Shown here piece by piece: positions 36,454-44,945 of a stretch of 64,000 nt of DNA (its first letter is position 1; every line of letters starts with the position of its first letter). The DNA is from Actinacidiphila rubida (GTDB lineage: Bacteria; Actinomycetota; Actinomycetes; Streptomycetales; Streptomycetaceae): contig NZ_FODD01000008.1 of NCBI RefSeq assembly GCF_900110255.1, positions 186,001 through 250,000 on the forward strand, written 5' to 3'. The notes beneath the pieces were generated by a model that worked only from the letters and a program-made list of their open reading frames with translations, was not told the DNA's origin and did not search any database. The position numbers and the translations under genes are program-made.

Positions 36454-36467
36454 TTACCGATGGGTAA
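36454..36467. promoter_or_regulatory. Palindromic operator candidate upstream of the acyl-CoA ligase
   Basis: TTACC-GATG-GGTAA is a perfect 5-bp inverted repeat 60 nt before the acyl-CoA ligase start. Inverted repeats of this TTACC-N4-GGTAA type are typical of TetR-family operators in actinobacterial lipid genes. The regulator is not in this window. Confidence 0.35.
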
Positions 36468-36526
36468 CGTCCAGGCCGTCCCTCTTCCCTCCGGGTGCGC
36501 CGTGGCACCGATGAGGAGCAGTCGCC

Positions 36527-38323
36527 TTGCGTGAGTTCAGCCTTCCCGCCCTGTACGAGGTCCCCGCGGACGGCAACCTGACGGACTTGATCCGCCGCAA
36601 CGCCGCTCAGCATCCGGACATCCCCGTGCTCGGCCGCAAGGATCCGGCGGGACGCTGGCAGGACGTGACGGCGGCGGCGTTCCTCTCCGAGGTGCGGGCG
36701 GCGGCCAAGGGCCTGATCGCCTCCGGCGTGCAGCCCGGCGACCGGGTCGCGCTGATGTCCAGGACCCGCTACGAGTGGACGCTGCTGGACTTCGCGGTGT
36801 GGTGCGCCGGCGCCGTGACCGTGCCCGTGTACGAGACGTCCTCGGCCTCGCAGGTCGAGTGGATCCTCGCCGACTCCGGCGCGGTCGCGGTGGTGGTGGA
36901 GTCGGCCGGGCACGAGGCCGTCGTGGAGTCGGTACGCGAGCGGCTGCCGCACCTCAAGCACGTGTGGCGGATCGACTCCGGCGCGGTGGACGCGCTGGTC
37001 GCGTCCGGCACCGACGTCTCCGACGCGGTGGTCGACGAGCGGGCCGCGTGGGCCAACGCGGACTCGCCGGCCACGATCGTCTACACCTCGGGCACCACCG
37101 GCCGCCCCAAGGGCTGCGTGCTCACCCACCGCAGCTTCTTCGCCGAGTGCGGCAACGTGGTGGAGCGGCTGGCGCCGCTGTTCCGGACCGGGCACTCCTC
37201 GGTGCTGCTGTTCCTGCCGCTGGCCCACGTCTTCGGGCGGCTGGTCGAGGTGGCCGCGGTGATGGCGCCGATCCGGCTGGGCCACGTGCCCGACATCAAG
37301 AACCTCACCGACGACCTGCAGGGCTTCCGGCCCACCCTGATCCTGGGCGTGCCGCGGGTGTTCGAGAAGGTCTACAACACCGCGCGCGCCACCGCTCAGG
37401 CCGGCGGCAAGGGCCGGATCTTCGACAAGGCCGCGGCGACCGCGATCGAGTACAGCAAGGCGCTGGACGCCCCCGGCGGCCCGTCGCTGAAACTGCGCCT
37501 GTCCCACCGGGTCTTCGACCGGCTCGTCTACAGCCGGCTGCGGGCGGTGCTCGGCGGCCGGGCGACCCACGCGATCTCCGGCGGCGCCCCGCTGGGCGAG
37601 CGCCTCGGCCACTTCTACCGCGGCATCGGCTTCACGGTCCTGGAGGGCTACGGGCTCACGGAGTCCTGCGCGGCGACCGCCTTCAACCCGTGGGACCGCA
37701 CGAAGATCGGCACCGTCGGCCAGCCGCTGCCCGGCTCCACCGTGCGCATCGCCGACGACGGCGAGGTGCTGCTGTACGGCGAGCACCTGTTCACGGGCTA
37801 CTGGAACAACGAGGCGGCGACCGCCGAGGCGATGGCCGACGGCTGGTTCCACACCGGTGACCTGGGCACGCTGGACGAGGACGGCTACCTGTCCATCACC
37901 GGCCGCAAGAAGGAGATCATCGTGACGGCCGGCGGCAAGAACGTCGCCCCCGCGGTGATAGAGGACCGCATCAGGGCGGACGCCCTGATCGCCGAGTGCA
38001 TGGTCGTCGGCGACGGGCGGCCGTTCGTCGCCGCGCTGATCACCCTGGACGAGGAGTTCCTGCCGCACTGGGCCGAGCAGCACGGCAAGACCGGCCGCAC
38101 GGTCGCCGAACTGGCAGGCGACCCGGACCTGGTCGCGGCCGTCCAGCACGCGGTGGACGAGGGCAACGCGGCCGTCTCCAAGGCCGAGTCGGTGCGCAAG
38201 TTCCGCATCCTGCCGACCCAGTTCACCGAGGAGTCGGGCCACGTGACGCCCTCGCTGAAGCTGAAGCGCACCATCGTCCTGCACGAGTTCGCCGCGGAGA
38301 TCGACGCGCTCTACCGGCCGTAG
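36527..38323 (+). CDS. Long-chain fatty acid-CoA ligase (AMP-binding)
   Basis: The 598-aa protein activates fatty acids through an acyl-adenylate. ANL-superfamily motifs occur in order: IVYTSGTTGRPKGCVLTH (ATP P-loop, about residues 184-201), FLPLAHVFGR, VLEGYGLTES (about 367-376), WFHTGDLGTLDEDGYLSITGRKKEIIVTAGGKNVAP (hinge) and a C-terminal KFRILPTQFTEESGHVTPSLKLKR with the catalytic Lys region. The length and layout match the bacterial FadD15-like group. The TTG at 36527 begins the conserved MREFSLPALYEVPADGNLTD opening and has GAGGAG 9 nt upstream. Confidence 0.94.
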   Translation: MREFSLPALYEVPADGNLTDLIRRNAAQHPDIPVLGRKDPAGRWQDVTAAAFLSEVRAAAKGLIASGVQPGDRVALMSRTRYEWTLLDFAVWCAGAVTVPVYETSSASQVEWILADSGAVAVVVESAGHEAVVESVRERLPHLKHVWRIDSGAVDALVASGTDVSDAVVDERAAWANADSPATIVYTSGTTGRPKGCVLTHRSFFAECGNVVERLAPLFRTGHSSVLLFLPLAHVFGRLVEVAAVMAPIRLGHVPDIKNLTDDLQGFRPTLILGVPRVFEKVYNTARATAQAGGKGRIFDKAAATAIEYSKALDAPGGPSLKLRLSHRVFDRLVYSRLRAVLGGRATHAISGGAPLGERLGHFYRGIGFTVLEGYGLTESCAATAFNPWDRTKIGTVGQPLPGSTVRIADDGEVLLYGEHLFTGYWNNEAATAEAMADGWFHTGDLGTLDEDGYLSITGRKKEIIVTAGGKNVAPAVIEDRIRADALIAECMVVGDGRPFVAALITLDEEFLPHWAEQHGKTGRTVAELAGDPDLVAAVQHAVDEGNAAVSKAESVRKFRILPTQFTEESGHVTPSLKLKRTIVLHEFAAEIDALYRP

Positions 38324-38335
38324 CACGGCACGCGG

Positions 38336-38362
38336 CACGGTCCGGGCCCCGCCCGGGCCGTG
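38336..38362. terminator. Bidirectional hairpin between convergent genes
   Basis: CACGGTCCGGGC (38336-38347) pairs with GCCCGGGCCGTG (38351-38362) across a three-base loop, with one T-G pair. It sits in the 44-bp gap between the acyl-CoA ligase and glycosyltransferase stop codons. Confidence 0.6.
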
Positions 38363-38367
38363 CGGGC

Positions 38368-39498
38368 TCAGAGCAGGGACGTCAGACGGGTCGCCAGCAG
38401 GTCCCAGCGCCAGTCGCGTTCGACCCACTCGCGGCCCCGCTCGCCCATCCTGCGGCGCAGTTCGGGGTCGCGCAGCAGCGTCAGGACGCGGTCGGCGGCC
38501 TGCTCGGGCGAGCCGCCGGGCACCACCCAGCCGGTCTCGCCGTCGAGCACCGCGTCCGGCGCGCCGCCGGAGTCCCCGGCGACGACCGGCAGTCCGGTCG
38601 CGGACGCCTCCAGGTAGACGATGCCCAGGCCCTCGACGTCCAGGCCGCCGCGCCGGGTGCGGCACGGCATCGCGAACACGTCGCCCGCCCCGTAGTGCGC
38701 GGGCAGTTCCTCCCACGGCACGGGACCGGTGAACGTGACGGCCCCGGCGACGCCGGTGCGCTCGGCGAGTGTCTCCAGCTCGCCGCGGTAGGGGCCGCCG
38801 CCGACGACCAGCAGCGCCGCGTCGGGGAACTCGCGCAGGATCCGCGGCATCGCCAGGATCAGCGTGTCCTGCCCCTTGCGCGGCACGAGCCGCGACACGC
38901 ACACCACCACGGGCCGGTCGGACAGGCCCAGCCGGGCCCTGACCACGGCACCGCCGGAGCCGGGGTGGAAGGTCTTCTCGTCGACGCCGGGCGGGAGTTG
39001 GACCATGCGGGCGGCCGCGTCCCCGGTGAGCGCCGCGGCGATCCGGGAGCGGGTGTACTCGCCGAGGTAGGTCAGGGTGTCGGTGCCCTCGCCGATCCTG
39101 CGCAGCAGCCGTCGGCTGCCCGGCAGTTGGGCCCAGCCGGCCTCGTGGCCGTGCGTGGTGCCGACCAGCCGCCGCGCCCCCGCCCTGCGCAGGGCGGGCG
39201 CCATCAGGGCGAGCGGCGCGGCGGCCCCGAACCACACGGAGGAGCAGCCGTGTTCGCGCAGCAGCCGGGCGGCGGTCCTGGTCACCCGCGGGGTGGGCAG
39301 GAGCATCGAGGTGCGGTCGCGGACCACCGGGAACGGCTGCTCGGCGTCGAACGCCGCGACCTCCTTGCCGTCCTTCCACGTGGAGGCGTAGACCACGACC
39401 TGGCCGGGGTCCAGGCGCAGCGCCATGCTGTGCACGAAGGACTGGATGCCGCCGGGGCGCGGCGGGAAGTCGTTGGTGACGATGAGGGTCTTGTCCAC
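38368..39498 (-). CDS. GT4-family glycosyltransferase (PimB-like)
   Basis: The protein (376 aa) has the GT-B fold of GT4 enzymes: LIVTNDFPPRPGGIQSFVHSMA at the N-terminus, VVCVSRLVPRKGQDTLILAMPRI at the domain junction, LLVVGGGPYRGELE, and the nucleotide-sugar binding GLGIVYLEASATGLPVVAGDSGGAPDAVLDGETG with its E-x7-E pair. It resembles the mannosyltransferases that make phosphatidylinositol mannosides (PimB'). GDP-mannose as donor is inferred. The next gene upstream, divergent, encodes a GT87-type membrane glycosyltransferase, so this may be a mannolipid locus. Confidence 0.87.
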   Translation of the reverse strand: MDKTLIVTNDFPPRPGGIQSFVHSMALRLDPGQVVVYASTWKDGKEVAAFDAEQPFPVVRDRTSMLLPTPRVTRTAARLLREHGCSSVWFGAAAPLALMAPALRRAGARRLVGTTHGHEAGWAQLPGSRRLLRRIGEGTDTLTYLGEYTRSRIAAALTGDAAARMVQLPPGVDEKTFHPGSGGAVVRARLGLSDRPVVVCVSRLVPRKGQDTLILAMPRILREFPDAALLVVGGGPYRGELETLAERTGVAGAVTFTGPVPWEELPAHYGAGDVFAMPCRTRRGGLDVEGLGIVYLEASATGLPVVAGDSGGAPDAVLDGETGWVVPGGSPEQAADRVLTLLRDPELRRRMGERGREWVERDWRWDLLATRLTSLL

Positions 39499-39728
39499 GC
39501 CGGGGTGTCCTCGCTGACCTGATGCGCAGGCGGGCAGGGAAAAAGGGAGTCTATCCGACTGGCGCTGACGGGCGCTGAGGGGCGCTGACAGCCGCGGACG
39601 GCGGCCGCGGGCGGGCGGGGACGGGCGCAGGGCGGCGGCCGGACGCGTTCACCCGGGGCTCCGCGGGTCGTTCACCCGGCCGGGCGTGCGGATCGCGTCC
39701 GTACAGGAGCGCGGGCGCGGCGGCACGC

Positions 39729-40988
39729 ATGATGCATACCGTGACAAAGCCCCGTATCGGCGGTCCTGGCGGCGCCGTCGCCGCCTGGGCGGCCACCCGC
39801 GCCGCCCTGCTGGTCTTCGTGTTCCAGGTGGTCCGCTTCCCTGGCCAGGTGGTGGTGCACGACGTCGAGGACATCTACCGCGGGTGGTACCCGGTGCTGC
39901 GGACGGGCGCGTTCCCCGCCCACGACGTGGCCTGGCAGTACCCGCCGGGCGCGGCCGTTCCGCTGCTGGCGCCGGGCGGGCTGCCGTTCCTGGGCTACGC
40001 GTCGGCGTTCTTCGTCCTGGCGCTGCTGGCCGACGCGGTGGTGCTCGGCGCCCTGCTGCGCGACGCCCGGCACTCGGGGCGCATGGCCGGGGTCTGGGTG
40101 TGGATCGGGGGCACGACCCTGCTCGGCCCGATCGTGTACGCCCGCTACGACGTGATGGTGACCGCGGTCGCGGTTCCCGCGCTGCTGGCGCTGCGCCGGC
40201 GCCCGGCCCTCGCCGGCGCGCTCGCCGGGTTCGGCGGGCTGCTCAAGCTGTGGCCGCTGCTGGTGCTGATCGGCGCGCCCACCTCCCGCACGCTGCGCCG
40301 CTCCTGGGCGGCCGCGGCGGCCACCGTGGCGGTGCTGCTCGGCCTGTCGGCCGCCCTGATGCGCAACTCGATGTCCTTCCTGGCCTTCCAGCAGCACCGC
40401 GGCACCGAGGTCGAGTCCCTGGGGGCCATGGTCTTCCACGTGGCGCGCCACCTGGGCTGGCACGGCCGGGTCGAGATGCACTACGGGTCGATGGAGTTCC
40501 TCGGGCCGCACGTGCACCTGGTGAGCGCCGCGGCGCTGGGGCTGAGCGTGCTCGGCGTGTGCTGGCTGGCCTGGTGGCGGCTGCGCGCGCGGCGGTTCAC
40601 CGCCGCCACCCCGTACGACGCGGCGTTCACCGCGCTGCTGGTCTTCACCACCACCAGCCGCGTGATCAGCCCGCAGTACATGGTGTGGCTGGTCGGCGCC
40701 GGCGCGGTGTGCGCGGCGGCCCGCGGCACCGTGCTGCGCCTGCCGCTGCTGCTGACGCTGGCGGCCGCGCTGTTCACCACGCTGGAGTTCCCCCCCTTCT
40801 TCAGCCACGTGACGGCCGGCGACGCCTGGGGGCTGCTGCTGCTCGGCACCCGCAACGCCCTCCTGGTGACCGCGTCGGTGATGTCGTGCCGCCGCCTGTG
40901 GGCCGCCACCGTCCCGGCCCGCACCCCGGGCCCCACCCGCCCCGAACCGGCCGAACCCGACCCCCGTTCCACGGTCCTCACCCCGTGA
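39729..40988 (+). CDS. GT87-family (DUF2029) membrane glycosyltransferase
   Basis: This 419-aa polytopic protein has about nine to ten membrane helices. It carries the GT87/DUF2029 features: an early acidic motif in HDVEDIYRGWYP after the first helix, DVAWQYPPGA, IVYARYDV, LLKLWPLLVL and the TSRVISPQYMVWL loop. Members use polyprenyl-phosphate-mannose outside the membrane to extend mannolipids. Starts at 39729, 39732 or GTG 39741 are all possible. A CATGAT box 7 nt before 39741 makes a leaderless GTG start likely, which would shorten the protein by 4 residues. It has a Pro-rich C-terminal tail. Confidence 0.85.
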   Translation: MMHTVTKPRIGGPGGAVAAWAATRAALLVFVFQVVRFPGQVVVHDVEDIYRGWYPVLRTGAFPAHDVAWQYPPGAAVPLLAPGGLPFLGYASAFFVLALLADAVVLGALLRDARHSGRMAGVWVWIGGTTLLGPIVYARYDVMVTAVAVPALLALRRRPALAGALAGFGGLLKLWPLLVLIGAPTSRTLRRSWAAAAATVAVLLGLSAALMRNSMSFLAFQQHRGTEVESLGAMVFHVARHLGWHGRVEMHYGSMEFLGPHVHLVSAAALGLSVLGVCWLAWWRLRARRFTAATPYDAAFTALLVFTTTSRVISPQYMVWLVGAGAVCAAARGTVLRLPLLLTLAAALFTTLEFPPFFSHVTAGDAWGLLLLGTRNALLVTASVMSCRRLWAATVPARTPGPTRPEPAEPDPRSTVLTP

Positions 40989-41080
40989 CCGCCCCCGCCG
41001 CACAGGACGCGCGCCCGCGGATCGCCTGACGTGGGCCGACACCGCATCGCCGACCCGGCACCGCCCGAACCCCGGCGGGC

Positions 41081-42358
41081 TCAGGCCGGTGGCCGGTCCT
41101 TCGGGGCGTGCTCCGCCTCGGTGGTGGGGGGACGCCACGCGCGGGCGAGGCGGATGCGTTCGGCGGGGGCGGGGTGGGTGGAGAGCAGCAGGTGCAGGAG
41201 CCGCGGCGGGTCGGGATGGCCGACGTTGACCACGGTCAGCCGCCGCTGCATCGCCGCGAACGCGGCCGGCGCGGCCGTCAGATCGAGCGCGTGCACGTCC
41301 GCCCGGCGTTCCACCCGGCGGCTCACGGCCCGCCAGAGCGGGCCGGACAGCACCTCGCCCACCCCGGCGACGGCCGCCAGCAGCCACGCGGATCCGGGGT
41401 CGGCGAACCGGTCGACGCCCGCCGCGTCGAGCAGCGCCCGCCAGGACACCACGGCCGCCAGCACGCACACCCCGGCCGCCGCGCCCACCGCGCCGAGCAC
41501 GGTGCCGCGCAGCACGTCGCGGTGCACCACGTGCCCCAGCTCGTGGGCGACGACCAGCTCGACCTCGCGCGGCTCGGCAGTGGTCAGCAGCGTGTCGTAG
41601 GCGACGATCCGGCGCGTGCGGCCGAACCCGGAGACGTACGCGTTCAGCGCGGTGGTCCGGCGCGACGCGTCGGCGACCAGCACGTCGCGCACGACCACGC
41701 CGTCACGGGCCGCCAGGGCCAGCAGCGACTCGCGCAGCGGCCCGGCCTCCATGGGCGTGAACCGGTTGAACAGCGGCTCGAAGACCAGCGGCGCCAGGAA
41801 CGACATCAGCACGGTGAGCGCGGCCGCGCCCAGCGCCGCCCAGGCCCACCACCAGCGGGTGGTGCCGGCCAGCGCGTACACGGCGAACAGCGCGCCCGCC
41901 GCGAGAGGCAGCGAGATCAGCAGGCCGCGCAGCCGGTCGACGGCCCAGCCGCCCCAGCCCTGGGTGACCAGGCCGAAGCGGGCCCGCACCACGCGGCCGC
42001 GGGCCGCGAACGGCAGCCCGAGGAGCATCGGCAGCAGCACCAGCGTGACCGCGCCGCCGGCCACCCGCGCCGCCCAGGCGTCTCCGAACGCGCCGATGAG
42101 CCCGGTGCCGGCGGAGGTGAGCCCCAGCGCCAGGGACAGGGCCAGGGACGCCGCGGACGCGCCGAGGGCCAGCGGCCACACCTGCCGGAAGAGGGCCTGG
42201 CCGCGGGACGCCTCCTCCTCGCTGAAGTCCGCGCCGTCCGCGCCCGCCTTCTCCCCGGCGACCGCGCCGCCATCGCCGCTCGTGCCGCCCCCCGACGTCT
42301 CCCCGTCCCCCGGCGCCCCGCCGTCCCGCGGTGCCCCGCCCTCCGTGCCGGTGCTCAC
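41081..42358 (-). CDS. M48-family (Ste24/HtpX-like) membrane metallopeptidase
   Basis: The protein (425 aa) has a Gly/Ser-rich acidic N-terminal 50 residues, four to six membrane helices and a zinc protease motif ELVVAHELGHVVHRD (H272, E273, H276). The third ligand is probably Glu in RRVERRADVHAL. A SRRTTALNAYVSGFGRTRRIVAYDTLL segment upstream is diagnostic of the CAAX-protease/Ste24 type. It cleaves membrane-associated peptides; targets are unknown. GTG at 42358 overlaps the stop of the upstream lipoprotein gene (GTGA), with GGAAGGAG 6 nt before it, so the two are co-translated. Confidence 0.88.
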   Translation of the reverse strand: MSTGTEGGAPRDGGAPGDGETSGGGTSGDGGAVAGEKAGADGADFSEEEASRGQALFRQVWPLALGASAASLALSLALGLTSAGTGLIGAFGDAWAARVAGGAVTLVLLPMLLGLPFAARGRVVRARFGLVTQGWGGWAVDRLRGLLISLPLAAGALFAVYALAGTTRWWWAWAALGAAALTVLMSFLAPLVFEPLFNRFTPMEAGPLRESLLALAARDGVVVRDVLVADASRRTTALNAYVSGFGRTRRIVAYDTLLTTAEPREVELVVAHELGHVVHRDVLRGTVLGAVGAAAGVCVLAAVVSWRALLDAAGVDRFADPGSAWLLAAVAGVGEVLSGPLWRAVSRRVERRADVHALDLTAAPAAFAAMQRRLTVVNVGHPDPPRLLHLLLSTHPAPAERIRLARAWRPPTTEAEHAPKDRPPA

Positions 42359-43620
42359 GCCAGCTCCTTCCGCAGATAGGCCTGCCATCGCGCGGTGAAC
42401 TCGGCGGTGCTCAGGCCCAGCGCGCCGTGCAGGTGCGCGTCCAGGGTGCCGCCCTGCGCCACCGCCCGGTAGAAGGCGGTCAGGGTCTGCGGCGACCACT
42501 GGTCGGCGATCATCCGGCAGGCGAGCCAGGCGCCCTCGTACGCCTGCGCCAGTTTCGCCGAGCCGGCCTTGAAGTCCGCGGCGTCCGGCAGCGCGCCGGG
42601 CACCCGCCCGGCCCGCACGTCACCCGCGAGTTCCGGCGCGATCTCGGGGGCGCCGCGGCCCGAGTCGCGGTAGGCGACCCAGTCCGCGGTGCCCTCCGAC
42701 AGCCACAGCGGGGTGTGGTCGTCGGTGGACCGGCGGGTCGCCACGTGCGTGGTCTCGTGGGTGAGGACGACCTGCTTGCCGAAGGCGGACAGCAGCCCGA
42801 ACGCCTCGGGGTTGACCAGGACCCGGTCCGCGGGCGCGGCGCTCACGCCCAGCTCGCCCGTGGTGACGGCCGCGATGCCCTGGTAGGCGGTCGCGCCGAC
42901 GTTCAGCAGCGCGGCCATCTGGGCGAGGGTGGCCGGCGCCTCCACGACGACCCTGCGCGGCCAGTCGGTGCCCCAGGACCGGGTCACCGCGGGCACCGCG
43001 CGGTCGGCGTCGGCCGCGTACTCCCGCAGGGCCCGGTCGGGGGCCAGGCCGAGCACCAGGCTGTGCGCGCCGTGCGCCACGCGGACCGGGCCCTGGTCCC
43101 ACAGCTGGACGTCGGAGCGGTGGCCGCTGGACGTGCCGTCGTCGTCACCGGCGAAGTACCAGTGGCCGGCCCGTCGTGTGAGGGTCACGTACTCGGTGGT
43201 CTCGACCGGCTGGGTGTCGTAGCCGGACAGCCGGTAGTCCAGGCGGACTTCGGCGGCGGTACGCCGCACGCCGTCGGCGGCCGGGGGCAACGGGAAGGCG
43301 TCCGTGCGCACCAGGCCGTACGACCAGGACGCGAGCGGCACCTGCGCCAGGTTCGCGAACACCGCCTGCTGCCGGGCGCGGTAGCGCCGCGCCTGCGGGT
43401 CGATCCCGGCGAGGAAGGCGGTGCGGTCGCGGTGCAGCAGCGCCGAGGCGTGCGTGTCGAAGAGGTGCCGCAGTTCGGGGTCGGTGACCGCCGGCGACGG
43501 AGCGGTGCTGTGCGAGGCGTCGCATCCGGCGACCCCGGCGGTCAGCCCGAGCAGGACGGCGGCGGCCACCGCACGCACGGCCGCGGCAGCCCTGAGTCGT
43601 GTTCGGCGCACCACGGCCAT
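42355..43620 (-). CDS. Lipoprotein with gluzincin-like HExxH motif
   Basis: The product (421 aa) has a signal sequence with lipobox LTAGVAGC (lipidated C33), so it is anchored outside the cell. An N-terminal beta-rich domain of about 180 residues precedes a helical part with VVLTHETTHVATR (H288, E289, H292) and, 17 residues on, LSEGTADW (E309). This is the spacing of gluzincin (M1/MA clan) zinc proteases. I do not recognise the N-terminal domain. It is translationally coupled to the M48 protease gene, giving a pair of membrane or surface metallopeptidases. Activity is inferred from motifs only. Confidence 0.82.
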   Translation of the reverse strand: MAVVRRTRLRAAAAVRAVAAAVLLGLTAGVAGCDASHSTAPSPAVTDPELRHLFDTHASALLHRDRTAFLAGIDPQARRYRARQQAVFANLAQVPLASWSYGLVRTDAFPLPPAADGVRRTAAEVRLDYRLSGYDTQPVETTEYVTLTRRAGHWYFAGDDDGTSSGHRSDVQLWDQGPVRVAHGAHSLVLGLAPDRALREYAADADRAVPAVTRSWGTDWPRRVVVEAPATLAQMAALLNVGATAYQGIAAVTTGELGVSAAPADRVLVNPEAFGLLSAFGKQVVLTHETTHVATRRSTDDHTPLWLSEGTADWVAYRDSGRGAPEIAPELAGDVRAGRVPGALPDAADFKAGSAKLAQAYEGAWLACRMIADQWSPQTLTAFYRAVAQGGTLDAHLHGALGLSTAEFTARWQAYLRKELA

Positions 43621-43745
43621 GCCCTGATCGTACGGCCTGGTCGGGAAGTGTTCCGGCCGTGCGAGGGGCGTGCGGCGGCCGAGCTCCGTGAGCGATCCGT
43701 CCCGGCACCCCGTGCGGTCCGCGCCGCGCCGCCCGCCGCGCGGGT

Positions 43746-44786
43746 TCAGGGGCGTGTCACGGCGGTGACCGGCATCATGCCGACCGGGTCGTAGCGGACC
43801 CGGGCGCCGGGGTAGGGCGCGTGGATCACCATCCCGCCGCCGACGTACATCGCCACATGGCTGGCGTCGCCGCGGTAGATGACGAGGTCACCCGGGCGGG
43901 CCTGGTCGAGCGGGACGTGCGGCCCGGCGTTCATCTGCTCCTGGGAGGTGCGCGGCAGGGCCACCCCCGCCTGCCGGTAGGCGTAGAGCATCAGGCCGGA
44001 GCAGTCGAAGGCGTTGGGCCCGGTCGCCCCCCACACGTAGGGGGCGCCCAGCGCCCGCCGTGCCGCGGCCACCGCGAGCGCGGCCCGCCCGGTGGGCGCC
44101 GGCAGGTCGGGGATGACGGGGAGCACGCGGTCGCGGGAGGCCCGCTGGCCCGCGTCCGGGGTCCACACGGCGCGCTGCGCGGGCGGGAGCGTGGCCAGCA
44201 GCCGCTGTGCCGCCCCCAGGGCCCGCTGCACCCGCTGCTTGCGCCCGTGCAGCAGGGCCCCCGCCCGGTCCAGGTCGGTGAGCTTCTGGGCGGCCTGGTC
44301 GCGCTCCTGGTGCAGTTCCCGCTGGGCGGACCGCAGTTGCCGCAGCCGGGCGGCTTCCTGCCCGCCGAGCCGGTCGAGCGTGCTGAGCCGGTCGAGGTAG
44401 TCCCCGGGATCGTCGGACAGCAGCAGGTCGAGCGACGGGTCGATGCCGCCGCTGCGGTACTGCGAGGCGGCCAGCGTCCCGAGTTCGTCCCGCAGGTCGT
44501 TGACGCGCTGCTGGGCCCGCGCCGCCCGGTCCTGCAGGGTCGTCAGTTCCCCGTGCAGCCGCTGCGACTGCTCCTGCGCCGCGTCGTACGCCTGGGTCGC
44601 CTGCTCCGCCTGCTGGTACAGGTCGTCGATCCGGGCGGAGGTGTCGCCGCCGGCGGGGTCGGCCGCGGCGAACTGCGCGGCCGGGCCGGACAGCGCCGCG
44701 GTGACCGCGGCCGCCGCGGACAGCACGGTCACGCGGGTGGTGCGGGCGGCCGGACCGGCCTGCGGGGGGCGTCGATGGGAAGGCAC
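43746..44786 (-). CDS. NLP/P60-family (C40) peptidoglycan hydrolase, proximal copy
   Basis: The protein (346 aa) has a signal peptide, a long coiled-coil of about 150 residues (Gln/Arg/Leu-rich) and a C-terminal NlpC/P60 domain with catalytic Cys in NAFDCSGLMLYAYRQAG, His in DASHVAMYVGGGMVIHAP and the GATGP entry motif. It should cut the gamma-D-Glu-diaminopimelate bond in peptidoglycan stems. It is a tandem paralogue of the gene at 44946-45977. The GTG at 44786 is preceded by a promoter with TTGAAC and TACTGT and no ribosome binding site, so it is probably leaderless and independent of the paralogue. Confidence 0.92.
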   Translation of the reverse strand: MPSHRRPPQAGPAARTTRVTVLSAAAAVTAALSGPAAQFAAADPAGGDTSARIDDLYQQAEQATQAYDAAQEQSQRLHGELTTLQDRAARAQQRVNDLRDELGTLAASQYRSGGIDPSLDLLLSDDPGDYLDRLSTLDRLGGQEAARLRQLRSAQRELHQERDQAAQKLTDLDRAGALLHGRKQRVQRALGAAQRLLATLPPAQRAVWTPDAGQRASRDRVLPVIPDLPAPTGRAALAVAAARRALGAPYVWGATGPNAFDCSGLMLYAYRQAGVALPRTSQEQMNAGPHVPLDQARPGDLVIYRGDASHVAMYVGGGMVIHAPYPGARVRYDPVGMMPVTAVTRP

Positions 44787-44794
44787 GGCAGCAG

Positions 44795-44824
44795 ACAGTA
44801 GCCACGCCGTGCCGGAGAGTTCAA
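44795..44824 (-). promoter_or_regulatory. Promoter of the proximal NLP/P60 gene, leaderless
   Basis: On the minus strand TTGAAC (44824-44819), an 18-bp spacer and TACTGT (44800-44795) form a good -35/-10 pair. The GTG start follows after 8 nt. This is the clearest two-box promoter in the window. Confidence 0.6.
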
Positions 44825-44895
44825 AGATCGCGCCGCCCGTACGTGTGAGCGGCGGCCGGTCGCCCGGCCCGCACCGCAGGTCACACGCGCCGCGT

Positions 44896-44919
44896 GGGAA
44901 CCCCCGTCCAGGGGTTCCC
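44896..44919 (-). terminator. Hairpin terminator after the distal NLP/P60 gene
   Basis: GGGAACCCC (44896-44904) and GGGGTTCCC (44911-44919) pair perfectly across a 6-nt loop, 27 bp after the stop of the gene at 44946. Confidence 0.7.
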
Positions 44920-44945
44920 TCACCCGTACGCCGTACCGGGGTTGC

